This document shows positions 22,881 through 32,002 of a stretch of 44,530 nt of DNA, piece after piece. How positions within the stretch are numbered: the first letter of the stretch is position 1; every line of letters begins with the position of its first letter. Below the pieces are notes generated by a model. It saw only the letters and a list, made by a program, of their open reading frames with translations, was not told where the DNA came from and searched no databases. Made by a program: the position numbers and the translations under genes. Where the stretch lies: the NCBI GenBank assembly GCA_025362675.1, contig JANYFN010000305.1:1-44530 (forward strand). Direction: 5' to 3'. The stretch comes from Limisphaerales bacterium. GTDB taxonomy: Bacteria; Verrucomicrobiota; Verrucomicrobiia; Limisphaerales; UBA11358.

Positions 22881-25800
22881 TTATTGGCTGACGACGCGAT
22901 AAAACTTCGCGGCTCCACTGGCGGAGTTATCCGTGTAGGAAGCTGTTGGATTTGACGTTGTCACCGGCGACCCCAAATTTGTCCAACCCGAGAGCAAGTT
23001 GGTGGTGGTTTGGACTCGATAACTGTGACCGACAAAGACGTTGTTCCAGTTGATGGTCACATTACCCGGCGCGTAGGCGATGCTAGTGATGGTCACGGCG
23101 GGTGCATTGGGCGCACCGTAAGTAAGGGCAGTTATGCCATTATTGATGTCCAACGCAAATCCGTAGCCAGCCCTGAGAGTGGCAACGGAATTCAACTGAA
23201 CGTTAAGATTGTTCGAGCCGAAGAATGCCTGATCTACCAGTGCGGGCGGATTGGAGTTGCCGCTCAAGAGGAGGAGCTGGAAGTCGTTCGGAGTATCGCT
23301 GAAATTTACGCCACCGAGGATGTTGGCGTTAGCGTCCACGCCGATGCCGCCAAAGGCCGACGGAACCAGTGATCCATTGAAGAAATCATAGACCACCGTG
23401 CCGGTCCAAGGCGTGGTGTTGGTGTTGAAGGACACAAGGCGGAGATCATAGCCGGGACTCTTGGTCCAAAACGTGTTGCCGACTCCGAATGCGATGCCCT
23501 GGCCACTGAAACCGAGCGGCACGCCAGAAACCGCAATGACGTTCGGAGTTAGATTACCAGAGGTATCGGATGTGAAGAGAACCACGTTAGTGCCATTCCA
23601 AGAACCGATCAAGACTTGAGCACTGCCGTCACTGACGTTGCCGCGCACGGTCATGGTATCGCCCCAGCGGTCACCGGAACCATTGCCAGGATCGCCGTTG
23701 ACATAACTCTGGGTGCTGGGGCCGTTGCCAACGGAAATGGGCGGATTCCACTCGGTGATCGAGTAAGTTCCCGAGCCGCCGACACCCGCCAAGTTTCCGG
23801 CAAAAAGATAGCCGTCATCGCTGATGCCAACCTGATCGAAGAACCAGCCGTTGTAGCCGGAAGTGGGCACACCGAGCACATTCATGTCGCCGAGATAGGC
23901 GCCATTGGTAGCATTCAAAACGTGCAGGTTGTTATGATCGGCCACCACGAGTTGCAGCGTGTTCGTATCAAAGGCCAGACCACGAGTTTGATAGGAGGTT
24001 CCATCTAGGAAACCCAAGCTACCGCCGCCAGGGATCGTCCAGAGTTGCGTGACCACCAAGCTGGTTGTAGGCAGCAAAACGGTAAGCAAGGCCGGCGGCG
24101 CGCTGGTGACGTATCCACCAACGTTATGCACAATCACCCGGTAGTAACCCGCCGACGCCAACTGAGGATAATTGAGCGTGTAGCTGCTCGCGGTAGCAGC
24201 GCTCAGATTGGCGAACGGTCCGTTGCTCGCGGTGCTGAACTGCCACTGGTAGTAAAGTGGCAGTGAGCCGGAAACGGTGACGTTGAAGGTGAGCGCCGAG
24301 TTATTAGTGTAGCTGCTCTGACTCGCTGGCGCGGTGGTCACTACCGGTGGCGTGGTGGGCGGCGTGGCATAGGTCAGTGCGATGATCCCATTGTTGCAAT
24401 CGAGCGCAAACAATTTGGGATACTTAATCGCAATGGCACCGACGGAATTTCCGTTGGCCTGATAGGTCGGGAAGAAGGATTGGTTGAACAGCACCGGGGC
24501 GTCGGAAGTGCCGGTGAGCTGGAATAGTTTCAAGTCATGCGGATTATCGCCCAGATCTAGTCCGGCGAGAATGTTGTTCGCCAGATCCGCCGAAATAGCC
24601 GTCATGTAGGTAGGCGTCTTAGCTGGATTCGGATAATCCAGCAGCACCCCGCCAACATTGTTCACGGGGTCAATGCCGATCACATAGAGATGGCTAAGAT
24701 TGTTTTTTGCATAAATCGTATTGCCCGCGCCGAAAGCGATTCCCAAACCGGCAAAACCAGCGGGCGCATTACTGATTCCGATGACTTGTCCGTTGAAGTT
24801 GATGCCGTCGGAAGTTGTCAGCAGCGCGATGTTAGTGCCGGCACGCGAGCCAAGAATAACTTGGGTATTGGCACCAGAACCGCGCACCGCCATCGTGTCA
24901 CCCCAACGGTCAACCGCGCCTAAAACTCCAGAAGTATCTTGGAACGCAACGGTGCTCGCGGCGTTGGTGACCGGCCCAGCCCAGCGATACAACGTGAAGC
25001 CGGCTCCGCCGGCAAGCACAAGATTGCCCGCATACACTGCATCGTCATCCGCAATGCCCACTTGGTCCAAAGCAAACGTTCCGCCCGTGACGCCGGACAT
25101 ACTTAAAGTGCCGATGTTGGTGCCGGTGGTGCCGTCTAAGATATAAAGTCCCGGACTTCTGCTGGCCACCACCACGCGATTGCTGTTGACGTCATAGGCG
25201 AGACCACGGTTGTCATCACCGGTAGTGAGATAACTGTAACCTGTCGCACCCGGAGCAATGCTCCAATTTTGGGTTACCACCGTGCTGGTAACTGGAATCA
25301 AAATAGCTACTTGCACCGGGGAACTAGTGACCGCGCCCACTATGTTGGTGATAAGGACCTCGTAGTAATTGGTGCCAGCGGTGATCGTCAAGGTATTCGT
25401 CGTGGCCCCCGGAATGTTCGTGAAAGTGCCGCTGGCGCTGTTGTTGACGCTGGCGAGCCATTGATATTTCAGCGGCGTGGTGCCGGTGGCGGAAACGGAT
25501 AATTTATTTGAAAGATAGGCCGTTGCACCAGCCGGCGCAGTGGTGATTGTCGGCGGCACCGGCGGAATATTGGTGATGGCAAAGCCAAACAGTGCGTTGC
25601 CCGTATTGTAAGCATAAATAACATTAGTATTGCCCGCACCGCCGAGCGCGGCCGCCCCAGTGGCATTGCCACCGTTGTAGCTCTGACTGGCATTAGTAGT
25701 GCAAAGGGCAGTCAAACCACCGGCGACATTTCCGCCGCTATAAAGTGAAATCGGCATGGAACTAACACCCACCCCAACAGCAGCCAGTAACCCACTGCCG

Positions 25801-26690
25801 TTGGGAGTGTAGCTAATCATGGTGGTGCCATTGAAGGCAGAGCCCAAAGTTGCCGAGGCCAGCAAGGTGCCACTAACAACCGTGGTCGAGGCGTAGTTCG
25901 CCGGAACTTTTAGCTGATAGACTGTGGAATCAGCGGAGGTCTTGGGCTTCACCAAAAAGGTGTTGTTAGTGTAGAAGCACAAACCAAAAATGTTGCCACT
26001 GGAAGCTGAAAAACTGGTGGCCGAGGCATCCACCACGGTATTGGTGAAGTTGACGCCGTTGGTTGTGAAGAAAAAAGCAAAGTAAGATTTCGCACCGACA
26101 CCTGCCACCAACAACGTATTCGCACCGGAGCCGGTGACCGCAAACGTGTCGCCGACGCGTCCACTGTTGTAAGTGCTAAAATTGGTCAAAGTATTGCCGA
26201 CGAATGCCACCGTTGGCGCCACCGTCCAAGTGGTCCAACGATAAACCTTGGTCGGACTGGCAGGGGAGCCGGAGGTGGAAAGATTGATACCATAAATGGC
26301 ACCGTCCGCCGCAACGCCGATTTGATCAATAATATAAGTGCCACCACTCACACCGGTCATGTTGAAATCGCCCAAGTAAGTTCCTAATTTACCATCAAAG
26401 GCGCTGATCTTGCCAGAGTTGAGCGCTACATAAACCAAATTGGAAAACGAGTCATAAGCCATGCCGCGCGGCCCGGTGGAACTGGATACCAGCGCGCCGC
26501 TGCTGCTGGCAGTGGCTGCCACTGGATAGTTCGGATAAGGCGCGAAGGAGTAGGTGAGTTGCGCCGCGGCCTGATGGCACAAGCCGGTTAGCAGTAAGGT
26601 GGCGGCGACGGTTAAACTCGCGGCTAATCGGCGGGCGAGCCGGTTCAGCACGGGACTAGTTTTGATATTTTGAGTTGTTTTCATGGGCAT
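22881..26690 (-). CDS. giant exported protein with three DUF4623-like repeats and Ig domains
   Basis: 1269 residues with a signal peptide (about 20-43, ASLTVAATLLLTGLCHQAAA). Three long repeats, each starting with VVTQ[NL]W-type or equivalent sequence and containing RG[LM]AYD, LDG..G..[IL]G and GG[TW]F..DQ[VI]G[IV]..DG stretches, begin at about residues 46, 475 and 880. They resemble DUF4623 and propeller-like surface proteins. Ig-like segments (PLKYQWLASVNNSASG; PLYYQWQFSTASNG) separate them. The C-terminus SYRVQTTTNLLSGWTNLG...AKFYRVVSQ matches the end module of other exported proteins here. Probably a cell-surface or secreted binding protein; the ligand is unknown. Confidence 0.8.
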   Translation of the reverse strand: MPMKTTQNIKTSPVLNRLARRLAASLTVAATLLLTGLCHQAAAQLTYSFAPYPNYPVAATASSSGALVSSSTGPRGMAYDSFSNLVYVALNSGKISAFDGKLGTYLGDFNMTGVSGGTYIIDQIGVAADGAIYGINLSTSGSPASPTKVYRWTTWTVAPTVAFVGNTLTNFSTYNSGRVGDTFAVTGSGANTLLVAGVGAKSYFAFFFTTNGVNFTNTVVDASATSFSASSGNIFGLCFYTNNTFLVKPKTSADSTVYQLKVPANYASTTVVSGTLLASATLGSAFNGTTMISYTPNGSGLLAAVGVGVSSMPISLYSGGNVAGGLTALCTTNASQSYNGGNATGAAALGGAGNTNVIYAYNTGNALFGFAITNIPPVPPTITTAPAGATAYLSNKLSVSATGTTPLKYQWLASVNNSASGTFTNIPGATTNTLTITAGTNYYEVLITNIVGAVTSSPVQVAILIPVTSTVVTQNWSIAPGATGYSYLTTGDDNRGLAYDVNSNRVVVASRSPGLYILDGTTGTNIGTLSMSGVTGGTFALDQVGIADDDAVYAGNLVLAGGAGFTLYRWAGPVTNAASTVAFQDTSGVLGAVDRWGDTMAVRGSGANTQVILGSRAGTNIALLTTSDGINFNGQVIGISNAPAGFAGLGIAFGAGNTIYAKNNLSHLYVIGIDPVNNVGGVLLDYPNPAKTPTYMTAISADLANNILAGLDLGDNPHDLKLFQLTGTSDAPVLFNQSFFPTYQANGNSVGAIAIKYPKLFALDCNNGIIALTYATPPTTPPVVTTAPASQSSYTNNSALTFNVTVSGSLPLYYQWQFSTASNGPFANLSAATASSYTLNYPQLASAGYYRVIVHNVGGYVTSAPPALLTVLLPTTSLVVTQLWTIPGGGSLGFLDGTSYQTRGLAFDTNTLQLVVADHNNLHVLNATNGAYLGDMNVLGVPTSGYNGWFFDQVGISDDGYLFAGNLAGVGGSGTYSITEWNPPISVGNGPSTQSYVNGDPGNGSGDRWGDTMTVRGNVSDGSAQVLIGSWNGTNVVLFTSDTSGNLTPNVIAVSGVPLGFSGQGIAFGVGNTFWTKSPGYDLRLVSFNTNTTPWTGTVVYDFFNGSLVPSAFGGIGVDANANILGGVNFSDTPNDFQLLLLSGNSNPPALVDQAFFGSNNLNVQLNSVATLRAGYGFALDINNGITALTYGAPNAPAVTITSIAYAPGNVTINWNNVFVGHSYRVQTTTNLLSGWTNLGSPVTTSNPTASYTDNSASGAAKFYRVVSQ

Positions 26691-26734
26691 CTAGGTTTTG
26701 GGTTGTTCAACGATTTTGTTGTTGGCTCTGGAAT

Positions 26735-27640
26735 TTAAAAGCCCTGAATGATGGGCATGGTGGCTTGAAGACGTTGTAAATCGGTATCCGTCGCCGTGCT
26801 GGGGGCGTTGTAGCCGGGACCAGGAACTTGGCCGGGCACATCTTTGATGGCGTTGCCCTGCGCGACGTAAGCGGACTTCCATTTCCAATACTCGGCATGG
26901 CCGTCGGCAAAACTAAACAGGCTGCCGTTGTTGTGCCGGCTGGTCGGGAGCTTGTAATACTTCGCTTGTCCGCCGGGATTGTAACAGGGAAATTCGTTGT
27001 TATCTATGCTGTTCGCGGAAGCCTCAATGAATACGGACGCATTCACGGGTGAAGGGTTTTGGATGCCGCCCAACTTGAAAAAACTTCCGTTGTCGGGCAT
27101 GGCATCCGCGTTGTCATCCTTCCAGTTCATGCCGCAACTGATGGAATAGCTGCGGTCGCGCTGAACTCCGGGCACTGAGCCATCCAGCGAGAAATCCGAC
27201 GGGCAATGATAGATGCTGGCGTTGTTGTTGTAAGCGAACAGACTGCCGTATTTGATGGCCCACGCATTTTGCATGGCCGCCGAGCTGAGCTCCAGCCGGG
27301 CGCTGCCGTTCCAATTGCCCACGCCCAGCTTGCTGCCGAAGGTGACCCACGCATACTGGCCGGCATTGCCGTTGCCGTTGCTGTGATTATTCACCAGGCG
27401 GTCGTTGGAATCATTGGCATACATCACCCACGCCAGATCGAGCTGCTTGCTGTCGTTGAGGCACTGCGTGGTCTTGGCGCGTTCCTTGGCGGCGCTGAGC
27501 GCGGGCAACAGCATCGCGGCGAGGATGGCAATAATGGCGATCACCACGAGCAATTCGATCAAGGTAAAACCCGCAGAAAATTTCGTGGCGGTAACGGACG
27601 ACTGATGAGGGGTTACTTTTTTAACGGTGTTGAATGGCAT
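26735..27640 (-). CDS. orphan type II pseudopilin-like protein
   Basis: 301 residues from the ATG at 27640 ([13 protein letters not shown]). The prepilin-peptidase site [11 protein letters not shown] is followed by the hydrophobic helix [20 protein letters not shown], then a globular domain with [20 protein letters not shown] and a C-terminal [13 protein letters not shown]. This DUF1559-like architecture is massively expanded in Verrucomicrobiota. No secretion-system core genes are nearby, so it depends on peptidase and assembly genes elsewhere. It follows the triple-repeat gene's promoter side by about 45 bp, so the two could share a transcript. Confidence 0.88.
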   Translation of the reverse strand: MPFNTVKKVTPHQSSVTATKFSAGFTLIELLVVIAIIAILAAMLLPALSAAKERAKTTQCLNDSKQLDLAWVMYANDSNDRLVNNHSNGNGNAGQYAWVTFGSKLGVGNWNGSARLELSSAAMQNAWAIKYGSLFAYNNNASIYHCPSDFSLDGSVPGVQRDRSYSISCGMNWKDDNADAMPDNGSFFKLGGIQNPSPVNASVFIEASANSIDNNEFPCYNPGGQAKYYKLPTSRHNNGSLFSFADGHAEYWKWKSAYVAQGNAIKDVPGQVPGPGYNAPSTATDTDLQRLQATMPIIQGF

Positions 27641-27779
27641 AAATTGCTGCACGCTGACAATCTTGCACCATTCCTTGCCCGCTAAAGCCAAAAGTTGTGA
27701 CTTCTATTGTAATTTTGTAACAGTTGGAATTCTGCCGCAGAATAGTTGCGCCGAGCAAATCCGCCGGTAAGCTGGGCCC

Positions 27780-28790
27780 ATGAACCCAAAAAAATTTGGC
27801 GCGTGTTTGTGTCTGTTGCTGGCCTGCGGCTGCGCAACGCCGAAAGCACTTCACCCCGCGCAAACCTGGCGCGGCGTGCATCTCTGGCTGGATCGTGAAT
27901 CGGTGGCGCAAGAACTCATCCGCACCTTGCCGGCCTTGGCCCAGACCGGCGCGAACACCGTGATCATCGAGGTGAATTATAGTTACGAATTTCGCGCGCA
28001 TCCCGAATTGCGGAAAAAGAATTTCATCACGCGCCGCACCGCGCACCAACTCGCCACCGTGGCTAGACAAAACGGCATCCGGCTGATTCCCGAATTCAAC
28101 TGCCTGGGCCACCAGTCTTTCGGCGGACGCGCGGAACCGCTGTTGAAAACGTATCCTCAATTCAACGAGACGCCCACGCAATCGCTCACGAACAAAAATA
28201 TCTATTGCCTCGAATGGTGTCCGCAGGCGCCGGGCTTGCACGAAATTATTTTTTCGCTCCTGGATGAGATCGCGGACGCGTTCGAAGCCGATGCGATTCA
28301 TGTCGGACTAGATGAGGTTTATCTGACCGGGGCGGAGGAGTGTCCACGCTGTCACGGAAAAAATCCGGCGGAACTTTTCGCCGCCGAGGTGCAGGCGTTG
28401 CACGCGCACATCGTGGCGAAAAAACATTGGGAGATGCTGATGTGGGCCGACCGCGTGATCGGGACAAAATTTCAAGGGGTTTCAAAATATGACACGGCGC
28501 GGAACGATTTGAGTGCGGCAGTGGATGTGATTCCGCAGGACATCGTGCTGTGCGACTGGCATTACGAATGGCGGCGCGAGTATCCATCCATCGCCTATCT
28601 CGCAGGCAAAGGCTTTCGCGTATGGCCAGCGGGTTTTCTGCCGCTGAAGGCAGCGCGACAACTAAGCGATTTTTCGCTCGCGCAGCGCGCCAATGTCATC
28701 GGCTACTTGGCAACCACATGGAACGAGACTGGGATGACCAATTCACCCAATTGGCCGCCGATCAAAGAAATTCTGCCGCAGTGGAAATGA
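27780..28790 (+). CDS. GH20-like glycoside hydrolase catalytic-domain lipoprotein
   Basis: 336 residues with lipobox LACGC near residue 18. The TIM-barrel sequence shows RGVHLWLDRESVAQELI, NGIRLIPEFNCLGHQSFGG and AIHVGLDEVYLTG (D178-E179), the Asp-Glu pair typical of family 20 beta-hexosaminidases. The family N-terminal GH20b domain is missing, so this is a short single-domain form. It stands alone on the plus strand between two minus-strand pseudopilin genes. A role in amino-sugar polymer degradation fits the nearby exported carbohydrate enzymes, but substrate specificity is unproven. Confidence 0.78.
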   Translation: MNPKKFGACLCLLLACGCATPKALHPAQTWRGVHLWLDRESVAQELIRTLPALAQTGANTVIIEVNYSYEFRAHPELRKKNFITRRTAHQLATVARQNGIRLIPEFNCLGHQSFGGRAEPLLKTYPQFNETPTQSLTNKNIYCLEWCPQAPGLHEIIFSLLDEIADAFEADAIHVGLDEVYLTGAEECPRCHGKNPAELFAAEVQALHAHIVAKKHWEMLMWADRVIGTKFQGVSKYDTARNDLSAAVDVIPQDIVLCDWHYEWRREYPSIAYLAGKGFRVWPAGFLPLKAARQLSDFSLAQRANVIGYLATTWNETGMTNSPNWPPIKEILPQWK

Positions 28791-28796
28791 GGGGTC

Positions 28797-29591
28797 TCAA
28801 TACAGCGGCGTGCTCACACTGCGGACGCTCCAATCAAAAAAAAGATAATTGCGCCGCCCTGGCAGTTTGCCGCTATGCACCGGCAGCGCGGGGACGTAGT
28901 TGTAATAAGTGGCGCCGGCGCCGGCACCGAGGCCGGGGCCAAGCAGATAATCCATGATCTGTTTGTCGCAATCGGTCATCGCCCAACTGTCCGAAGTCAG
29001 CCGAATAGCGGAGAGTTTTTGACACGGCTCGAACTGCCGGTTGGGATCGCGGCCGGTCAGATTCGCGTCCACCACCGGACGCCCAAACGGATAATAGACC
29101 GGTTGCTGGTTCGCCGGCGGATCGTTGTAAATGGTGCTTTGGGAGAAATAACTCACCGGGACTTTCAAAGGCTGAACGGGGACTTGCTGGGGCAGCTTCA
29201 GATTCTGCGCCGGGCAGACGGCCACAAAAGCTGTGAGTGTCAAAAACGGCTGCGGTGACTTGTAGCTCAAGTAACTGGCAATATACGCCGCCAACGCACC
29301 GTTGTATCGGCTATAAGCAGGCCCGCCGCTGTCCGTATAGGTTTGGAACATCCCCGTCCAGCACGGGCCGGGCAATTGTTCGGTGAAATCATTCACATAC
29401 ATCTGGATGGCCGTGCCCGTCTGCTTGAGGTTACTGGTGCAGTTGATCTGATAGGCCTTTTGTTTCGCCGCCGACAGCGCGGGCAACAGCATCGCCGCCA
29501 GGATCGCGATGATGGCGATGACCACGAGTAACTCAATTAACGTGAAGGCCAGCTTGGATTGATTCCATTTTTTGTAGCTATGGTCTTGCAT
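28797..29591 (-). CDS. orphan pseudopilin-like protein with Ala at the -1 cleavage position
   Basis: 264 residues. The N-terminus is [20 protein letters not shown] with the usual 20-residue hydrophobic helix, then [20 protein letters not shown] and a globular domain ending in a [15 protein letters not shown] strand. It is a second member of the family at 26735-27640. The residue before the predicted cut is Ala instead of Gly, which could slow or block prepilin-peptidase processing. It converges with the GH20-like gene and lies 12 bp after the stop side of the next exported-protein gene, so it is probably co-transcribed with it. Confidence 0.86.
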   Translation of the reverse strand: MQDHSYKKWNQSKLAFTLIELLVVIAIIAILAAMLLPALSAAKQKAYQINCTSNLKQTGTAIQMYVNDFTEQLPGPCWTGMFQTYTDSGGPAYSRYNGALAAYIASYLSYKSPQPFLTLTAFVAVCPAQNLKLPQQVPVQPLKVPVSYFSQSTIYNDPPANQQPVYYPFGRPVVDANLTGRDPNRQFEPCQKLSAIRLTSDSWAMTDCDKQIMDYLLGPGLGAGAGATYYNYVPALPVHSGKLPGRRNYLFFDWSVRSVSTPLY

Positions 29592-29603
29592 AAATTTATT
29601 ATT

Positions 29604-31811
29604 TTATTGGTGGGCACGATAAAAACCTGAACTCTGGTTCGTGGCCGAACTATCAGTGAAATTAACCGTTCCGTTGGTGTTCAACAGATTCGTCAGCGAT
29701 TGCCAAGAAATCAAATTGGTCGTGCGCTCAAGATAGACGCCGTAGCCGGGCGTGCTGCTCACCGTCAAGTTCACCCGCCCATCCACCTGGCTCGCGATTG
29801 ATTTCATAACCACAGGTGAGAGCGGACCGGCAAAAGAAAATCTCACCGCATCGGCAATGACAACGCCGTTGCTGGCCTGATTGCTGATTTGGGCAAAGCC
29901 GTTCGTGCCGGCACTGAACGGCCGCGCCGATGCGATCTGTAGCCAGAGCCCACCGTTGATCTGCTGATTGACCAAAACATTGGTGACGAAACCGAATCCG
30001 GAGATCTGCCAAGATGCGTTCGTCGCGCGATTGCTGCCGATCGAATGCCAGACAAAAATATCGTAGAGCCCGGCATTCGGAAAATTCGGTCGAAAAGTTG
30101 TCGTGGCGGTGACGGTGGCTGAGCTGTTGGCAAATCGGTAGTCTGAGTTAAATTCATCAGCCGCGCTCGTGCCGGTGGCCCAGCTGCCCGAATAACTGAC
30201 CGCAGGATTTGTGTTGTCCAAAATGATATCCGCAGCGGCATATACCAGCTTCAAGCCATCCACGATCGCGAGGTTGCCCGCGTCGGGAAAATTATCCAAG
30301 ACGCGCACGAAATTGTTGGTTCCAGCGGAAAAATTAAAAGTTCCGATGAACGACCAATCACCGGAATTCGTTTGCTGATTCACGAATACCGTGTTCGTGC
30401 CTACAGGTGTGCCGATCATAAAAGGCGTGGCGCTCGAGGCATTCGTAAGAAAGACATGCCATTGATACAACGCGTAGTTGCCGGGAATCAAAATGGTGGG
30501 CGTGAACTGCGCATAGGCCGCACCGGTCCCTTGTGGTTTAAAACAATAATTTGTGCCAAAAGAATTGGTATCCGTGCCGTTCGGACCGAACGCGCCATAA
30601 AAAGTAGGGCTGGTGGTGGTGGCTCCAAAAACTTTGACGGCATTCCACGCCCCAACGTAGCTGGCGCGCGCATCGTCGAGGACTAGGTTATTCACGACGT
30701 TGGAATAATTCCCGCTGCCGCCACTGGTGATGTTCGCCCACTGGTTTGTGCCAATCGTATCCGCGCGCCAATAATTGATGCCACGATAACCACCCGCCGT
30801 CTGCGCGTGCGGATCGGCGGCGGCATAATCGGTGAACTCCTCCACATCCACGTCGGAATAAACAACGCCCGCAGCGCTTTCGCAAATGATGCCACCACTG
30901 ACGACTTCGCCATAAACGTCCTGCAACGGAGTAATCGGTTTGATAGCGTTCGTCCAATTCACGGTAACGCCACCGATATTTGTTTGGGCCAATGAATAAA
31001 GGCTGTTTTGCCAGGTTGCCCAGTTCACATCCGACCAGTTGATCGCGGCGCTGGGAGAATTTTTTAGGCCCGAACTAGAGAAATGGTAAATTTGCGGCAT
31101 CACCGCGTCGCACCAAAAACCAAACTCCTTGTAAGGAAAAGTGCTATGCAGATAAATGATCGGGAAGGGTGCGTGGGCCAGAAATTTATTCGGCCAGTTG
31201 GAACGCACGGTGGCACAAAGCTGCCAGGCTTGCGCGGGACCGTTGGTGATCCATGGCTGATTTACACCGGTCTCCCACTCGGCTTCCGCGTCGAAAACAA
31301 ATCCGTCCGCGCCTTGGTTAAAAACATAGTCAGCCATGGCCACTTCGCCGACGATGTTTGACCCGGTGGAACGATTGTAACCGAAAACCAAAATACCGTT
31401 GGTGTGCGCCGTCTTGACGAGGTTGCTAGTCAGTTGCCCGCCGGTGGTGCAGTCGCCGAAAAGCTTGTCGCCGCTGGCGGATTTGATGATGCAGTAGCGC
31501 AGGCAAGTGGATTTATAAAACGCCATCAAGCTATTGATATTTGTCACCGCAGCAATGTGGCCCCCGAGTTTGTTGGTGGCGTCTTTCATCGAGTAAATCC
31601 AGATGCCTTTGCCGAGATTTTTCGGGTCGATGCCGCCGTCACGGATTTGCCCAAAACTCGATAATGCTAGCAGCATAATTATACTAACTAGCAGGTGGGT
31701 TCTTTTGCCGAGGGTGTAAATAAATTGCGTTAAAACACTACCTGCCCGGGTTGCCTCTGACTGGGAGAGAGAACGCCTCTGGAAGCATCGAAATTTAGAA
31801 AATAAGTTCAT
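29604..31811 (-). CDS. exported TIM-barrel-like protein with two golvesin-like domains
   Basis: 735 residues in the track ORF; an export helix at about 38-55 (HLLVSIIMLLALSSFGQ) suggests that a start closer to it is possible. Residues 60-350 look like a glycosidase-type barrel (GIWIYSMKDATNKLGGHIAA; GADGFVFDAEAEWE; CDAVMPQIYHFSSSG). Two golvesin-like beta-sandwiches follow, marked by VFVNQQTNSGDWSFIGTFNF and VLVNQQINGGLWLQIASARP. The C-terminal module YGVYLERTTNLISWQSLTNL ends SGFYRAHQ. No catalytic pair could be assigned with confidence. It is probably a secreted polysaccharide-active or polysaccharide-binding protein. Confidence 0.7.
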   Translation of the reverse strand: MNLFSKFRCFQRRSLSQSEATRAGSVLTQFIYTLGKRTHLLVSIIMLLALSSFGQIRDGGIDPKNLGKGIWIYSMKDATNKLGGHIAAVTNINSLMAFYKSTCLRYCIIKSASGDKLFGDCTTGGQLTSNLVKTAHTNGILVFGYNRSTGSNIVGEVAMADYVFNQGADGFVFDAEAEWETGVNQPWITNGPAQAWQLCATVRSNWPNKFLAHAPFPIIYLHSTFPYKEFGFWCDAVMPQIYHFSSSGLKNSPSAAINWSDVNWATWQNSLYSLAQTNIGGVTVNWTNAIKPITPLQDVYGEVVSGGIICESAAGVVYSDVDVEEFTDYAAADPHAQTAGGYRGINYWRADTIGTNQWANITSGGSGNYSNVVNNLVLDDARASYVGAWNAVKVFGATTTSPTFYGAFGPNGTDTNSFGTNYCFKPQGTGAAYAQFTPTILIPGNYALYQWHVFLTNASSATPFMIGTPVGTNTVFVNQQTNSGDWSFIGTFNFSAGTNNFVRVLDNFPDAGNLAIVDGLKLVYAAADIILDNTNPAVSYSGSWATGTSAADEFNSDYRFANSSATVTATTTFRPNFPNAGLYDIFVWHSIGSNRATNASWQISGFGFVTNVLVNQQINGGLWLQIASARPFSAGTNGFAQISNQASNGVVIADAVRFSFAGPLSPVVMKSIASQVDGRVNLTVSSTPGYGVYLERTTNLISWQSLTNLLNTNGTVNFTDSSATNQSSGFYRAHQ

Positions 31812-32002
31812 CGTTCAGGCCAATCGTTGAATTATTCAGATCGTAATCGTCCTGCTAAATTGCCGCGTGCGCATTCATCAGCCAGCGCAAATTATATCAT
31901 AGTTATGACAGAACCATACGAGCCAGCCGCTCACGGTAAATGAGGGAATGGCGAGTCGGAGGCAAGGCCGTTTGGTAGCGAGCCTGGAGCAAAACAATGA
32001 TT
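31812..32002. other. intergenic region, no gene seen
   Basis: About 190 bp between an MFS gene end and the start of the exported barrel protein. It contains the stretch GGCGAGTCGGAGGCAAGGCC beside TAGCGAGCCTGG, which looks like a dispersed intergenic repeat, and presumably the promoter of the upstream exported-protein gene. No RNA gene is evident. Confidence 0.35.

Noticed and set aside
26735-29591. Type II secretion or type IV pilus locus
   Set aside because: Only two orphan pseudopilins are present; no ATPase, platform, secretin or peptidase gene lies in the window.
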